From positions 15,245 through 61,802 of the forward strand of contig JAUNNP010000003.1 of NCBI GenBank assembly GCA_030531385.1: 46,558 nt of DNA, written 5' to 3'. The position numbers and the translations under genes were made by a program. This DNA comes from Eubacteriales bacterium (lineage in GTDB: Bacteria > Bacillota > Clostridia > Lachnospirales > Lachnospiraceae). The notes under the pieces were generated by a model. The model did not search any database and was not told the origin of the DNA. It was given only the letters and a program-made list of their open reading frames with translations. Shown piece after piece: positions 23,396 to 31,220 of this stretch; the first letter of the stretch is position 1, and each line of letters starts with the position of its first letter.

Positions 23396-23428
23396 CCTCC
23401 GGGGAAGAAATATCCCCGGAGGTTCTTT
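23396..23428. terminator. Bidirectional intrinsic terminator
   Basis: A 10-bp stem CCTCCGGGGA / TCCCCGGAGG (23396-23405, 23413-23422) with TTCTTTTA on the plus side and seven A (T on the minus strand) on the other. It serves the GGDEF gene and the convergent membrane-protein gene. Confidence 0.9.
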
Positions 23429-23438
23429 TATTAGTGCT

Positions 23439-24086
23439 TCAGTCTGTCATATGTACGGCAGTTCGCTTTAAGAAGCCCAGCATCCTGAAATAGAAAATCA
23501 TATAAATAACAAGATATACAACAACAAGCAGTGCTGCAGCGAGCGGCAAAGCAAGAGATACGAGGTCTATTGCGACCTTTATGACCATAATTACGATGGC
23601 CAGCTTCTCAAGCTTATGTCCAAGCTGTGCTGTTTTTTCTGCCCCTCTTTCTTCAAGAAGCTTGCAGAAGCCTTTGATGGTGAGCAGACCGGAAGCTGTC
23701 ATAAGGACGGTGGAAACCGTGGTAAAGATGGCCTTCAAGCCGGAAAGCGCTTCTATTCCGGCAAGGCATGAAACGATGATGGAGAGAACAAATATGATCA
23801 GAGCTGTCTTAAATGAATCTTCATCTTTTGATGCCTGAAGGATGCCAAGTATCTGGAGTATACCTGCCGCAATCGTAACAAAAGCGCCGACAAGGGCTAT
23901 GGTTGCAGAAACCCCTGTAAAAATACCGACTTCGGAAGTCTGATATGCCGCATCTGAATTTGCGAGAAGTATACCGCTGATCGTAGCTATGGATGCGATA
24001 ATGGTTATTATGGCGGCTATTATATAAATTATATAAGACTTATATAATTTTTGTGCTCCGCCCTTTGCGTTTGGATAAGTATTCAT
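23439..24086 (-). CDS. Multi-pass membrane protein, unknown
   Basis: 215 aa with five or six hydrophobic segments: about 18-42, 55-80, 95-115, 120-140 and 160-205, the last probably two segments. The only polar loop of note lies near residues 140-160 (KLLEERGAEKTAQLGHKLEK). No family motif is recognised. The ATG at 24086 has GGAGG four bases upstream and is chosen over the longer frame opening at 24140. It is monocistronic: own promoter (24161-24189), and a terminator after the stop. It is convergent with the c-di-GMP gene, so a functional link is not implied. Confidence 0.8.
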   Translation of the reverse strand: MNTYPNAKGGAQKLYKSYIIYIIAAIITIIASIATISGILLANSDAAYQTSEVGIFTGVSATIALVGAFVTIAAGILQILGILQASKDEDSFKTALIIFVLSIIVSCLAGIEALSGLKAIFTTVSTVLMTASGLLTIKGFCKLLEERGAEKTAQLGHKLEKLAIVIMVIKVAIDLVSLALPLAAALLVVVYLVIYMIFYFRMLGFLKRTAVHMTD

Positions 24087-24160
24087 ATTACCTCCGTAAA
24101 ATAAAATTTTGATCTTAAACCGTGTACCGGATACAGGCACAGGATAAGCAGGTACTAAAT

Positions 24161-24189
24161 ATCATAGCATTATTGGACACATAATTCAA
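24161..24189 (-). promoter_or_regulatory. Promoter of the membrane-protein gene
   Basis: On the minus strand TTGAAT (24184-24189), 17 bases, TATGAT (24161-24166), placed about 75 bases before the start codon. Confidence 0.6.
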
Positions 24190-24378
24190 AAAAAATTAGA
24201 TTTGATTTTTCAAAATTACTGCCATGAGCTTCAAAATTTTAATAATTTTTGAGACTTTTTTTCGAAAACTTTTCCGAAAACGGTTGAAAGGGAGTTTTTT
24301 GGGACTTTAAAAAAATTATTATTAAGGCATCAAAAGAAACGGAAAAAGACATCAGTCAAACAGAAAGAGAGGCAGAAC

Positions 24379-24726
24379 ATGATCATAGCAGTAGATTTTG
24401 ACGGAACACTTTGCGAGGACAAGTATCCTTTTATTGGCAGGGCAAATGAGGAACTTATAAGGACACTCAGAAATGCAGAGAAGTTTGGAGACAGGGTGAT
24501 ACTCTGGACCTGCAGGTCAGACAAGCATTTAAGACGTGCCGTAAGATGGTGCGCGGCGCATGGACTGTTTTTTGATGCGGTCAATGAGAATCTCCCTGAG
24601 GTCATTGAAAAGTACGGCGGAGATTCACGCAAGATATTCGCGGATATCTATATAGATGACAAGATGCAGTCAGTATCAGCACTGCACGGGAATGACTACG
24701 GGATCTTTGAGCAGCTTGCTGTCTGA
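24379..24726 (+). CDS. Small HAD-superfamily hydrolase
   Basis: 115 aa, single-domain HAD without a cap. Nucleophile motif DFDGTL (D6, D8), motif II Thr in LWTCRSDKHL near residue 40, and a C-terminal acidic motif IYIDDK near residue 91. This resembles the BT0820-like small phosphatases found in bacteria and phages; the substrate is unknown. Upstream is about 290 bases of AT-rich DNA with no gene. The 3' end runs 51 bases into the convergent ABC ATPase gene, both frames being open to their stops. Confidence 0.85.
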   Translation: MIIAVDFDGTLCEDKYPFIGRANEELIRTLRNAEKFGDRVILWTCRSDKHLRRAVRWCAAHGLFFDAVNENLPEVIEKYGGDSRKIFADIYIDDKMQSVSALHGNDYGIFEQLAV

Positions 24727-25254
24727 TATGTGACTGGCGACAACGCAGGTCCTTCCTTTAAGCTCAGAGAGTATATAGCCGGATGTGATCTCTATAGCCT
24801 TATCATCAAGCCCGGTGAATGGTTCATCGAAAAGCAGCAGCTCACATGGATAGAGCACTGCTCTCACGATGGAAACGCGCCGCTTCATACCGCCGCTGAG
24901 TTCAGATACCTTTTTATCGATGCAGTCTTCGAGACCTATCTTGTTAAGGTGAGACTCTATGATACCGCGGTCTGCGCGCCCGGGAATTACGAGAGAAATA
25001 TTTTCCGCAACGCTCAGGTCCTCTATAAGGCGGTTTTCCTGAAATACGGCGCCTATATTAGCGGGTATGCCGCTTATGGTTCCGAGGTCCGGCATTTCAA
25101 GCTTCATGAGCATGCGGAGAAGCGTTGTCTTTCCGGTGCCTGACGGGCCTGTGAGATGGTGTATTTTGCCTGCCAAAATAACAGCAGAGTAGTCTGAGAA
25201 GACTGTCTGGGCATCAAATTTTTTTGAAATTTTGTTGATAATGATGTCGTTCAT
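24676..25254 (-). CDS. ABC transporter ATP-binding protein (NitT/TauT-like)
   Basis: 192 aa, short for the family (often ~240). Walker A GPSGTGKTT near residues 35-43, Q-loop FQENRL near 71, signature LSGGMKRRVSI near 118, Walker B LLLFDEPFTGLD near 138, H-loop SHI near 175. All catalytic elements are present, but the C-terminus stops soon after the H-loop. Its start overlaps the permease gene by four bases, and its last 51 bases overlap the end of the HAD gene on the other strand. It should power the permease encoded upstream in the operon, using the lipoprotein 1.4 kb upstream as substrate receptor. Confidence 0.9.
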   Translation of the reverse strand: MNDIIINKISKKFDAQTVFSDYSAVILAGKIHHLTGPSGTGKTTLLRMLMKLEMPDLGTISGIPANIGAVFQENRLIEDLSVAENISLVIPGRADRGIIESHLNKIGLEDCIDKKVSELSGGMKRRVSIVRAVLYPCELLLFDEPFTGLDDKAIEITSGYILSELKGRTCVVASHISDSKLLKDPVVIPVQC

Positions 25255-26003
25255 TTAAGCAGGCCCTTTAATATTGAAGTAAAGACTCGTTCAAATATTA
25301 CACTTAATATGACCAGGATAAGGGTCCAGGCCAGGAGATCATCGGTATCCAGCCAAATCTTTGACTGATAGATCATTTTTCCCACTGATTCAGGAGGCGT
25401 ACCTATGATCTCTGCCGCTACACCGGCCTTCCAGGCCATACCGGCCGTGACTCCGGCAGCTGACAGCAGGTATGAGCGTATCTGCGGAAGCGTGATATAT
25501 TTGAGCTTGCGTATAGGACTTAAGTTAAATACTGATGCCATTTCCTCCATGTCATGGTTTACGTTTTTCAGTCCGGAAAGGATATTGTTGTAAACTACGG
25601 GAAATACAACGAGGAAGGAGATGATCACCGAGAGATTTCTCGCGGATACCCATATAAGGAAAATGACGACCATCGAAGCAACAGGCACCGAGCGGATAGC
25701 TATGACAAAGGGCCATAAAAGTGTTTCGACAAGATGCAGGCGGGCTGCGGCAAAGGCCAGCAGTATACCCAGACAAATCGCGATAAAGTATCCCAGGAAT
25801 ATGTGCGAGAAGGTGAAGCAGACCGTCTTAAAAAATCCGGGCTCCATCCATATGGTAAAAAGTCTTTTTAATGTTTGAACAGGAGTTACGATAAGTATGC
25901 TGCTGTCGATTATCATTGCAGCAAGCTGCCAAAGGAGCAGTGCAAACAGCACTGCCCCTGCCTTTTCAATTACATTTTTAAATTTTGACTTATCGTTCTT
26001 CAA
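25251..26003 (-). CDS. ABC transporter permease (NitT/TauT/SsuC-like)
   Basis: 250 aa, six membrane segments. The conserved cytoplasmic EAA-type loop is seen as ASVFNLSPIRKLKYITLPQIRSYLLSA near residues 155-181, typical of the nitrate/taurine/aliphatic sulfonate and thiamine-precursor branch. The start is TTG at 26003; no ATG is available in frame nearby and no strong ribosome binding site is seen, so coupling to the upstream lipoprotein gene (33 bases) is likely. It overlaps the ATPase by four bases. The substrate is not deducible from the permease. Confidence 0.9.
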   Translation of the reverse strand: MKNDKSKFKNVIEKAGAVLFALLLWQLAAMIIDSSILIVTPVQTLKRLFTIWMEPGFFKTVCFTFSHIFLGYFIAICLGILLAFAAARLHLVETLLWPFVIAIRSVPVASMVVIFLIWVSARNLSVIISFLVVFPVVYNNILSGLKNVNHDMEEMASVFNLSPIRKLKYITLPQIRSYLLSAAGVTAGMAWKAGVAAEIIGTPPESVGKMIYQSKIWLDTDDLLAWTLILVILSVIFERVFTSILKGLLK

Positions 26004-26036
26004 TCTTTTGTCAAAGCTAATTTTTGTAAACTAAAA

Positions 26037-27086
26037 TTATTCAGCACCGTAGTAGAAATCAGCACCCGGCATAGCACCGCCTACAGCCTCTGCTTTCTGG
26101 TCAAAAACTACCTGCAGGAAGCCTTCAAGAGCGGTCTTCATCTCGCTGCCTGTAATGCATACGATATGGCAGCCCGGAAGAGCCTTTTCAGCAACTGCAG
26201 CCTTAGCTATAATACCATATTTCTCGATAAGCTGCGCAGCACCTGCAGCATCATCTGCTGTATAGGCAACGGAATCTGCATACTCCTTAAGGAAGGCCTC
26301 TACTGCCTCAGGGTTCTCCTCGGCAAATGCCTTGCGGACTACGGTGACACCTGTTGTAATATTGCAGTCAGTACCAAGCTCAGCCCATGCCTCATTAAGG
26401 TCCTGCACTACTCTTAAGTCCTCGACCTGTGCCTTTGCTGCTGTAGCAAATGGCTGCGGGAGGATAGCGATAGCACCCTCAGTTTCCTTAAGGAAGGAAA
26501 GAGCCTCTGTTGTATCTGCACACCAGTGGATATCAACGTCATTGTCAGGATCGATACCGTTGCTTGTGAGGATATAACGAACTGTATACTCAGGAACTGC
26601 AGACTGACCGGTCATATATACAGTTTTGCCTGCTACATCCTTAATGCTTTGAAGCTCCTCACCGCGCTCAAGAAGGTTGAGTACACCCAGTGCGTTTACA
26701 GCGAGTACCTGGATACCGCCATTTGTCTTGCTGTAGAGAGTTGCAGCGAGGTTTGCAGGAACTGCTGCGATATCAAGCTCACCCTGTGCAAGAGGAGTTA
26801 CCATAGCTGATGCTTCGGTAGCAAGATCGGCAAACTCATAAGTATTTACTGTGCTTCCTTCTTCATTATCATTCATAAGCTTGACCATACCGATTGCAGT
26901 AGGACCGCTCATTGCTCCGATACGTACTGTTACGCCTTCAGCTGCCCCGGTCTCAGCTGCAGTAGTCTCAGCGACAGTAGTCGCAGCCGGAGCTGCGGCA
27001 GTTTGCTGTGCAGAACCGGAGCAGCCTGTAAAGAGCGCTGCTGAGAGCACAAGTGATGATACTAAGAATAAGTCTCTGATTTTCAT
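26037..27086 (-). CDS. ABC transporter substrate-binding lipoprotein (NMT1/SsuA-like)
   Basis: 349 aa. Signal peptide with lipobox FTGC (C22), Ala/Thr-rich linker to about residue 50, then a periplasmic-binding fold starting VRIGAMSGPTAIGMVKL. Interdomain features include GELDIAAVPANLAATLY near 105 and VAGKTVYMTGQSAVPEYTVRYIL near 150, as in NMT1/TauA/ThiY relatives. It captures the substrate outside the membrane for the permease and ATPase that follow. GGAG lies nine bases before the ATG. It sits 33 bases after a TM1266-type hydrogenase regulator gene, an association that suggests a substrate connected to hydrogenase biology; I cannot name it. Confidence 0.88.
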   Translation of the reverse strand: MKIRDLFLVSSLVLSAALFTGCSGSAQQTAAAPAATTVAETTAAETGAAEGVTVRIGAMSGPTAIGMVKLMNDNEEGSTVNTYEFADLATEASAMVTPLAQGELDIAAVPANLAATLYSKTNGGIQVLAVNALGVLNLLERGEELQSIKDVAGKTVYMTGQSAVPEYTVRYILTSNGIDPDNDVDIHWCADTTEALSFLKETEGAIAILPQPFATAAKAQVEDLRVVQDLNEAWAELGTDCNITTGVTVVRKAFAEENPEAVEAFLKEYADSVAYTADDAAGAAQLIEKYGIIAKAAVAEKALPGCHIVCITGSEMKTALEGFLQVVFDQKAEAVGGAMPGADFYYGAE

Positions 27087-27119
27087 GTTTTTATCTCCAA
27101 TCTTTTAAGTTTTACATTT

Positions 27120-27371
27120 TTATTCCGGAAGCTTTGAATATACGGCCTTTGCGGTGATGCCGTCCACCATGCCAAGCTTTCCGCTTAAGGCACTGATCTT
27201 GTCTGATGGGCCGTCTACAGCGATGGATATCAGTGAAATACCGCGCTTTTCATAAGGAATCCCCATGCGTCCTATGATGCACTCACGATAATCGTGAAGT
27301 ATGTCATTTAACCTGTTTACATCTCCGCCTTTTTCAACGACGATAGCTATGATCGCTACTCTTTCATTCAT
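27120..27371 (-). CDS. TM1266-type iron-only hydrogenase system regulator (ACT/NikR-C-like)
   Basis: 83 aa, a single small alpha/beta ACT-like domain: NERVAIIAIVVEKGGDVNRLNDILHDYRECIIGRMGIPYEKRGISLISIAVDGPSDKISALSGKLG. This matches the small proteins repeatedly encoded beside [FeFe] hydrogenases (TM1266 family). The family is thought to bind a ligand and regulate hydrogenase genes, but it lacks a DNA-binding domain. It lies between the group-B hydrogenase (upstream, with a terminator between) and an ABC transporter operon (33 bases downstream). Confidence 0.85.
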   Translation of the reverse strand: MNERVAIIAIVVEKGGDVNRLNDILHDYRECIIGRMGIPYEKRGISLISIAVDGPSDKISALSGKLGMVDGITAKAVYSKLPE

Positions 27372-27403
27372 ACCTGTCTGTCTCCATATACTATAAAAAT
27401 AAA

Positions 27404-27433
27404 ATCCCTGTCCGAAGCGATCCGGACAGGGAT
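27404..27433 (-). terminator. Intrinsic terminator or attenuator after the group-B hydrogenase
   Basis: An 11-bp perfect stem (27404-27414 and 27423-27433, ATCCCTGTCCG paired) with an eight-base loop; on the minus strand it is followed by TTTTATTTTTA. It sits only 33 bases before the TM1266-type gene, so read-through would be needed to couple the two. Confidence 0.85.
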
Positions 27434-27602
27434 ATAAATGCAGTAATTAAACATGGTCGCCGGGATAAAGAATTATTATCACAACGTTTCCATACCCGCG
27501 ACAAATATGTCCGGGATTTCTCATTCAGCGTCCTGTCTTTTCCGTCAGAATCCTTCCGGGTCAGATCAAACCAAATATTAATTTGCTGTAAATGCTGCCG
27601 GC

Positions 27603-29186
27603 TTACTTTACGGCGGCAGCAGCTTCAAGCTCCTTTAAGTCAGGTGACTTAAGATCATCTTCCTCAAGAGCATGGAGCATATCCTGATATACGTTAGCTG
27701 TAGCATGCGCATTAGTGGAAACTGACTGGTGCTTTGCAACAGCACCCTTGGATTTCGCGATAGGCTGGATAGTTCCGACACCGGCTACACAGCCGCCCGG
27801 GCATGCCATGCCTTCAAGCAGGTAACCATTAAACTTACCCGCCTTGGCCTGCAAAAGGAGGGTACGGCATTCCTCAAGACCCTGGGCACTTGCTACCTTG
27901 ACCTCCATTTCAGGATGGGTCTCCTTGATACAGTTGACCACAGCCTTGGCAACTCCTCCGCTTACCGCGAAGCCTCTTCCGTCAGCACTTCCTCCGTGCA
28001 TAGAGTCTATCTCAGGAAGGGTGGTAAAGTCAACCTCTTTTGCTTCAAACATACCCATGACTTCTTCAAAGGTAAGCACAAAATCTATATCACTTCTTAT
28101 AGTCCTGCGGCTTGCTTCAAGCTTTTTGGCTGAGCATGGTCCGATAAATGCCACCTTGCAGTTTGGATATTTCTTTTTAAGCAGACGTCCTGTAAGGACC
28201 ATCGGAGTAAGTGCCATTGAGATGCACTTTGCATTGTCCGGGAAGAGCTTTTTTGCCATCATGGACCATGCCGGGCAGCAGGAGGTCGCCATAAAAGGAA
28301 GCTTTTCAGGTACTTCATTTATAAAGTCATTTGCCTCCTCAAGAGTACAAAGATCAGCACCGATAGCCACTTCAACAGCATCCTCAAAGCCGAGTGCCTT
28401 AAATGCGGATCTGATACGTCCCGGAGTAAGGTCATGACCAAACTGGCCGGCAACTGCAGGCGCAATAGCTGCAAATACCGGTGTATCCTTGTCCTTGATA
28501 GCCTGAATCAGCTGGAATATCTGGGCCTTATCGGCGATGGCACCGAATGGGCAGTTTGCAAGGCACATTCCGCAGGATACGCACTTATCCTGATCAATAT
28601 CCGCCCTGCCGTATTCGTCGGAACCTATTGCCTTCATGCCGCAGGCACTGGCACAGGGACGAACCATACGCTTGATAGCTCCGTACGGGCAGGCATCCAC
28701 GCACTTTCCGCATTTGATGCAGAGGTCCTGATCTATGACAGATCTCTTGTCGCGTACCGAGACCGCCTTTTTAGGACAGACCTCGGTGCAGGGTCTTGCG
28801 AGACAGCCCTGACAGACATCTGTTACCTTTACAACATTATCGGGACAGGAATGGCATGCGAACTTGATCACATTAATAAGCGGAGGCTGATAATATTTTT
28901 CAGGCTTTACAGCTTCCTCAAGTCCCTGTGAAACGGCGCCCATTTCATCAGCACGTCTGAGCGGCAGACCCATGGCAAGTCTGAGACGCTCTCTTATGAT
29001 AGCTCGCTCGAGGAAAACGTCCTCTCTGTAGTTGGATACTTCGCCGGGACAGATATCGTATGGCAGCTGCTCCATCTGAGTATGCATATCCTTTATATCC
29101 GCCTCATTATAATCATATGACAGCTTCGCTATGGCTGAATAAATATTTGTTCTAATACTGTTGACGCTAGTTTGTACACCACGCAT
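27603..29186 (-). CDS. Monomeric [FeFe] hydrogenase, group B-like
   Basis: 527 aa. N-terminal about 100 residues have no recognised motif. Ferredoxin-like Cys sets follow: CQGCLARPCTEVC, CIKCGKCVDAC with a following CASAC, and CVSCGMCLANC (residues about 125-215). H-cluster motifs are TSCCPAW near 300, GPCSAKK near 347 and EGMACPGGC near 455. The Ala in TSCCPAW and the Gly/Ser in the second motif distinguish it from the group-A enzyme encoded nearby and fit group B. Group B enzymes are presumed ferredoxin-linked but are poorly characterised. The ATG at 29186 has AAGGGG upstream; the in-frame GTG at 29204 is less likely. It is divergent from the hydrogenase/diaphorase operon. Confidence 0.92.
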   Translation of the reverse strand: MRGVQTSVNSIRTNIYSAIAKLSYDYNEADIKDMHTQMEQLPYDICPGEVSNYREDVFLERAIIRERLRLAMGLPLRRADEMGAVSQGLEEAVKPEKYYQPPLINVIKFACHSCPDNVVKVTDVCQGCLARPCTEVCPKKAVSVRDKRSVIDQDLCIKCGKCVDACPYGAIKRMVRPCASACGMKAIGSDEYGRADIDQDKCVSCGMCLANCPFGAIADKAQIFQLIQAIKDKDTPVFAAIAPAVAGQFGHDLTPGRIRSAFKALGFEDAVEVAIGADLCTLEEANDFINEVPEKLPFMATSCCPAWSMMAKKLFPDNAKCISMALTPMVLTGRLLKKKYPNCKVAFIGPCSAKKLEASRRTIRSDIDFVLTFEEVMGMFEAKEVDFTTLPEIDSMHGGSADGRGFAVSGGVAKAVVNCIKETHPEMEVKVASAQGLEECRTLLLQAKAGKFNGYLLEGMACPGGCVAGVGTIQPIAKSKGAVAKHQSVSTNAHATANVYQDMLHALEEDDLKSPDLKELEAAAAVK

Positions 29187-29292
29187 GATGATCCCCTTTA
29201 ACACCTTTGCCTGCCAATGTTGTTAGCTAAGGCTTATTTTAACATCTTTTTCTTTTAATTCAGAATATATTTTGTTAATAAAATAATTTCTC

Positions 29293-29320
29293 TTGTATTT
29301 TTTTTAATACACTTTATACT
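29293..29320 (+). promoter_or_regulatory. Candidate promoter of the diaphorase-hydrogenase operon
   Basis: TTGTAT (29293-29298), 16 bases, TATACT (29315-29320). A Rex-like half-site TTGTTAA occurs at 29272-29278 but its mirror half is not convincing. Confidence 0.45.
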
Positions 29321-29378
29321 ATAAGAAAACCTGTTTAAGTGCAATGCTTAGTTATAAAGATATTTGGGGGAGTATCAT

Positions 29379-31220
29379 ATGAGCCGTCTGAATCTTAAAC
29401 CGCCAAGCAAGGCGCAGGCCATAGTGGAGCAGATGTACCGCAATATGGAGCGCCGTATAGCAGCCAGTCCGCCGGGCCTGTGTCCTGTGGATATGGCACT
29501 TAATTTCCTGAGCCTCTGCCAGGCCCAGACCTGCGGAAAGTGTGTGCCCTGCCGCATAGGTCTTGCGAAGATCAATGAAATGCTGCATGAGGTACTTGAG
29601 GGCGAGCCGGATCCGTCTATTTTAAAGCGTATCGAGCAGACTGCGAGAGTTGTGGAATATACGGCCGACTGTGCCATAGGTATAGATGCCGCGCAGCTTG
29701 TGCTCATGGGACTTCAGGGCTTTAAGGAGGACTATGAGGAGCATGTTAACAACCACAGATGCATGGGAAGCCTCAAGAATCCCGTTCCCTGCGTTGCGCT
29801 ATGTCCTGCCGGCGTAGACATTCCGGGCTATATCGCGCTTGTAAATGAAGGCCGTCCGGCGGATGCCATCAGGCTTATCCGTAAGGATAACCCGCTTCCT
29901 TCCTCATGCGCTTATATCTGCGAGCACCCCTGTGAGGCGCGCTGCAGAAGAAACATGGTCGATGACCCGCTTAATATAAGAGGATTGAAGCGTTACGCCG
30001 TAGATCATGCGGGAGATGTTCCGCAGCCTGAGTGCGCGGAGCCTACCGGAAAGAGCATTGCGGTCGTCGGAGGCGGTCCGGGAGGACTTTCGGCAGCATA
30101 TTACCTCACACTCATGGGCCATAAGGTCACGATCTTTGAGAGACATAAGCATCTGGGAGGAATGATGCGCTACGGCATTCCCAGCTACCGCTTCCCAAGA
30201 GAGGTGCTTGACAGCGAGATAAAGTCCATTCTGTCGCTTGGCATCGAGGTGCATACAAATGTCAATATTGGTACGGATATAAGCTTCGACGACCTCAAAA
30301 AGGATTACGACTGCCTCTATCTTTCCATCGGTGCCCAGACAGATAAGAAGACCGGCATAGAGGGCGAGAACAGCAAGGGAGTAATTTCCGCCGTTGAACT
30401 TTTAAGAAGCATAGGCGATGAGGAGGAGATCGACTTTAAGGACAAGGAGATCGTTGTCATCGGCGGCGGCAACGTTGCCATGGATGTCACCCGAAGCGCC
30501 ATAAGACTCGGTGCGAAGAAGGTCTCCTGCGTATACAGAAGGCGTCAGGAGGATATGACCGCCCAGGCCGAGGAGGTCGAGGGTGCAATTGCGGAGGGAG
30601 CAGAAGTTTGCTCGCTTGAGGCGCCCGTGCGCATTGAGACCGATGATGCGGGAAATGCTGTCGCCCTTTGGACTCAGCCCCAGATCATAGGCGAGGTCGA
30701 TCCGTCATCGGGAAGACCGAGGCCGGTGGCTGCTGAGGTTCCGCTCAAGCGGATTCCGGCAGATGTGATCATTATAGCGGTAGGTCAGGGCATAAGCTCC
30801 GCCGGCTTCGAGCAGGTGGGCATTAAGATCCAGAGAGGAGGAGCATTCCTCGCAAAAACAAATACACAGCTTCCGGATATAGAGGGAGTATTTGCGGGAG
30901 GCGACTGTGTAACCGGACCGGCTACAGTAATAAGAGCGATTGCCGCCGGAAAGGCAGCGGCCGCGAATATAGATGAATATCTGGGCTTCAGGCATGAGAT
31001 AACGACAGACGTGGTGCTTCCGCCGCCTGTATTCAAGGATCTCAAGGCAAGAGGCAGGATCAATATTTCGGAAAGAGACGCGAGCGAAAGAAAGAAGGAT
31101 TTCGAGTGCATCGAGTGCGGTTATACCGATGAAGAAGCACATAAGGAATCAGGCAGATGCCTGCGCTGCGATCATTTCGGTTATGGTAATTTCAGAGGAG
31201 GACGTGTGGCGAAATGGTAA
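29379..31220 (+). CDS. NuoF-like Fe-S domain fused to GltD-like FAD/NAD(P) diaphorase
   Basis: 613 aa. Residues about 40-110 carry a NuoF-type [4Fe-4S] domain (TCGKCVPCRIGL near 50-60 plus DCAIG near 102). About 125-215 is the GltD-type double-cluster domain (CVALCPAGVDIPGY, then CAYICEHPCEARCRRN). About 225-545 is the flavoprotein core with FAD motif VVGGGPGGLSAAYYL near 227 and NAD(P) motif VVIGGGNVAMDVT near 358. The C-terminus has a CIEC...CLRC zinc-ribbon-like pair near 576 and 593. It should pass electrons between NAD(P)H and the hydrogenase whose gene overlaps its end by seven bases. The NuoF flavin/NADH domain and NuoE are absent, so the GltD part probably does the pyridine-nucleotide chemistry. 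Start ATG 29379 has GGGGGAG upstream. Confidence 0.88.
   Translation: MSRLNLKPPSKAQAIVEQMYRNMERRIAASPPGLCPVDMALNFLSLCQAQTCGKCVPCRIGLAKINEMLHEVLEGEPDPSILKRIEQTARVVEYTADCAIGIDAAQLVLMGLQGFKEDYEEHVNNHRCMGSLKNPVPCVALCPAGVDIPGYIALVNEGRPADAIRLIRKDNPLPSSCAYICEHPCEARCRRNMVDDPLNIRGLKRYAVDHAGDVPQPECAEPTGKSIAVVGGGPGGLSAAYYLTLMGHKVTIFERHKHLGGMMRYGIPSYRFPREVLDSEIKSILSLGIEVHTNVNIGTDISFDDLKKDYDCLYLSIGAQTDKKTGIEGENSKGVISAVELLRSIGDEEEIDFKDKEIVVIGGGNVAMDVTRSAIRLGAKKVSCVYRRRQEDMTAQAEEVEGAIAEGAEVCSLEAPVRIETDDAGNAVALWTQPQIIGEVDPSSGRPRPVAAEVPLKRIPADVIIIAVGQGISSAGFEQVGIKIQRGGAFLAKTNTQLPDIEGVFAGGDCVTGPATVIRAIAAGKAAAANIDEYLGFRHEITTDVVLPPPVFKDLKARGRINISERDASERKKDFECIECGYTDEEAHKESGRCLRCDHFGYGNFRGGRVAKW

Noticed and set aside
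29272-29288. Rex operator upstream of the hydrogenases
   Set aside because: Only the TTGTTAA half matches; the other half needed for TTGTTAA-n4-TTAACAA does not. Rex control is plausible for hydrogenases but not supported by this sequence.
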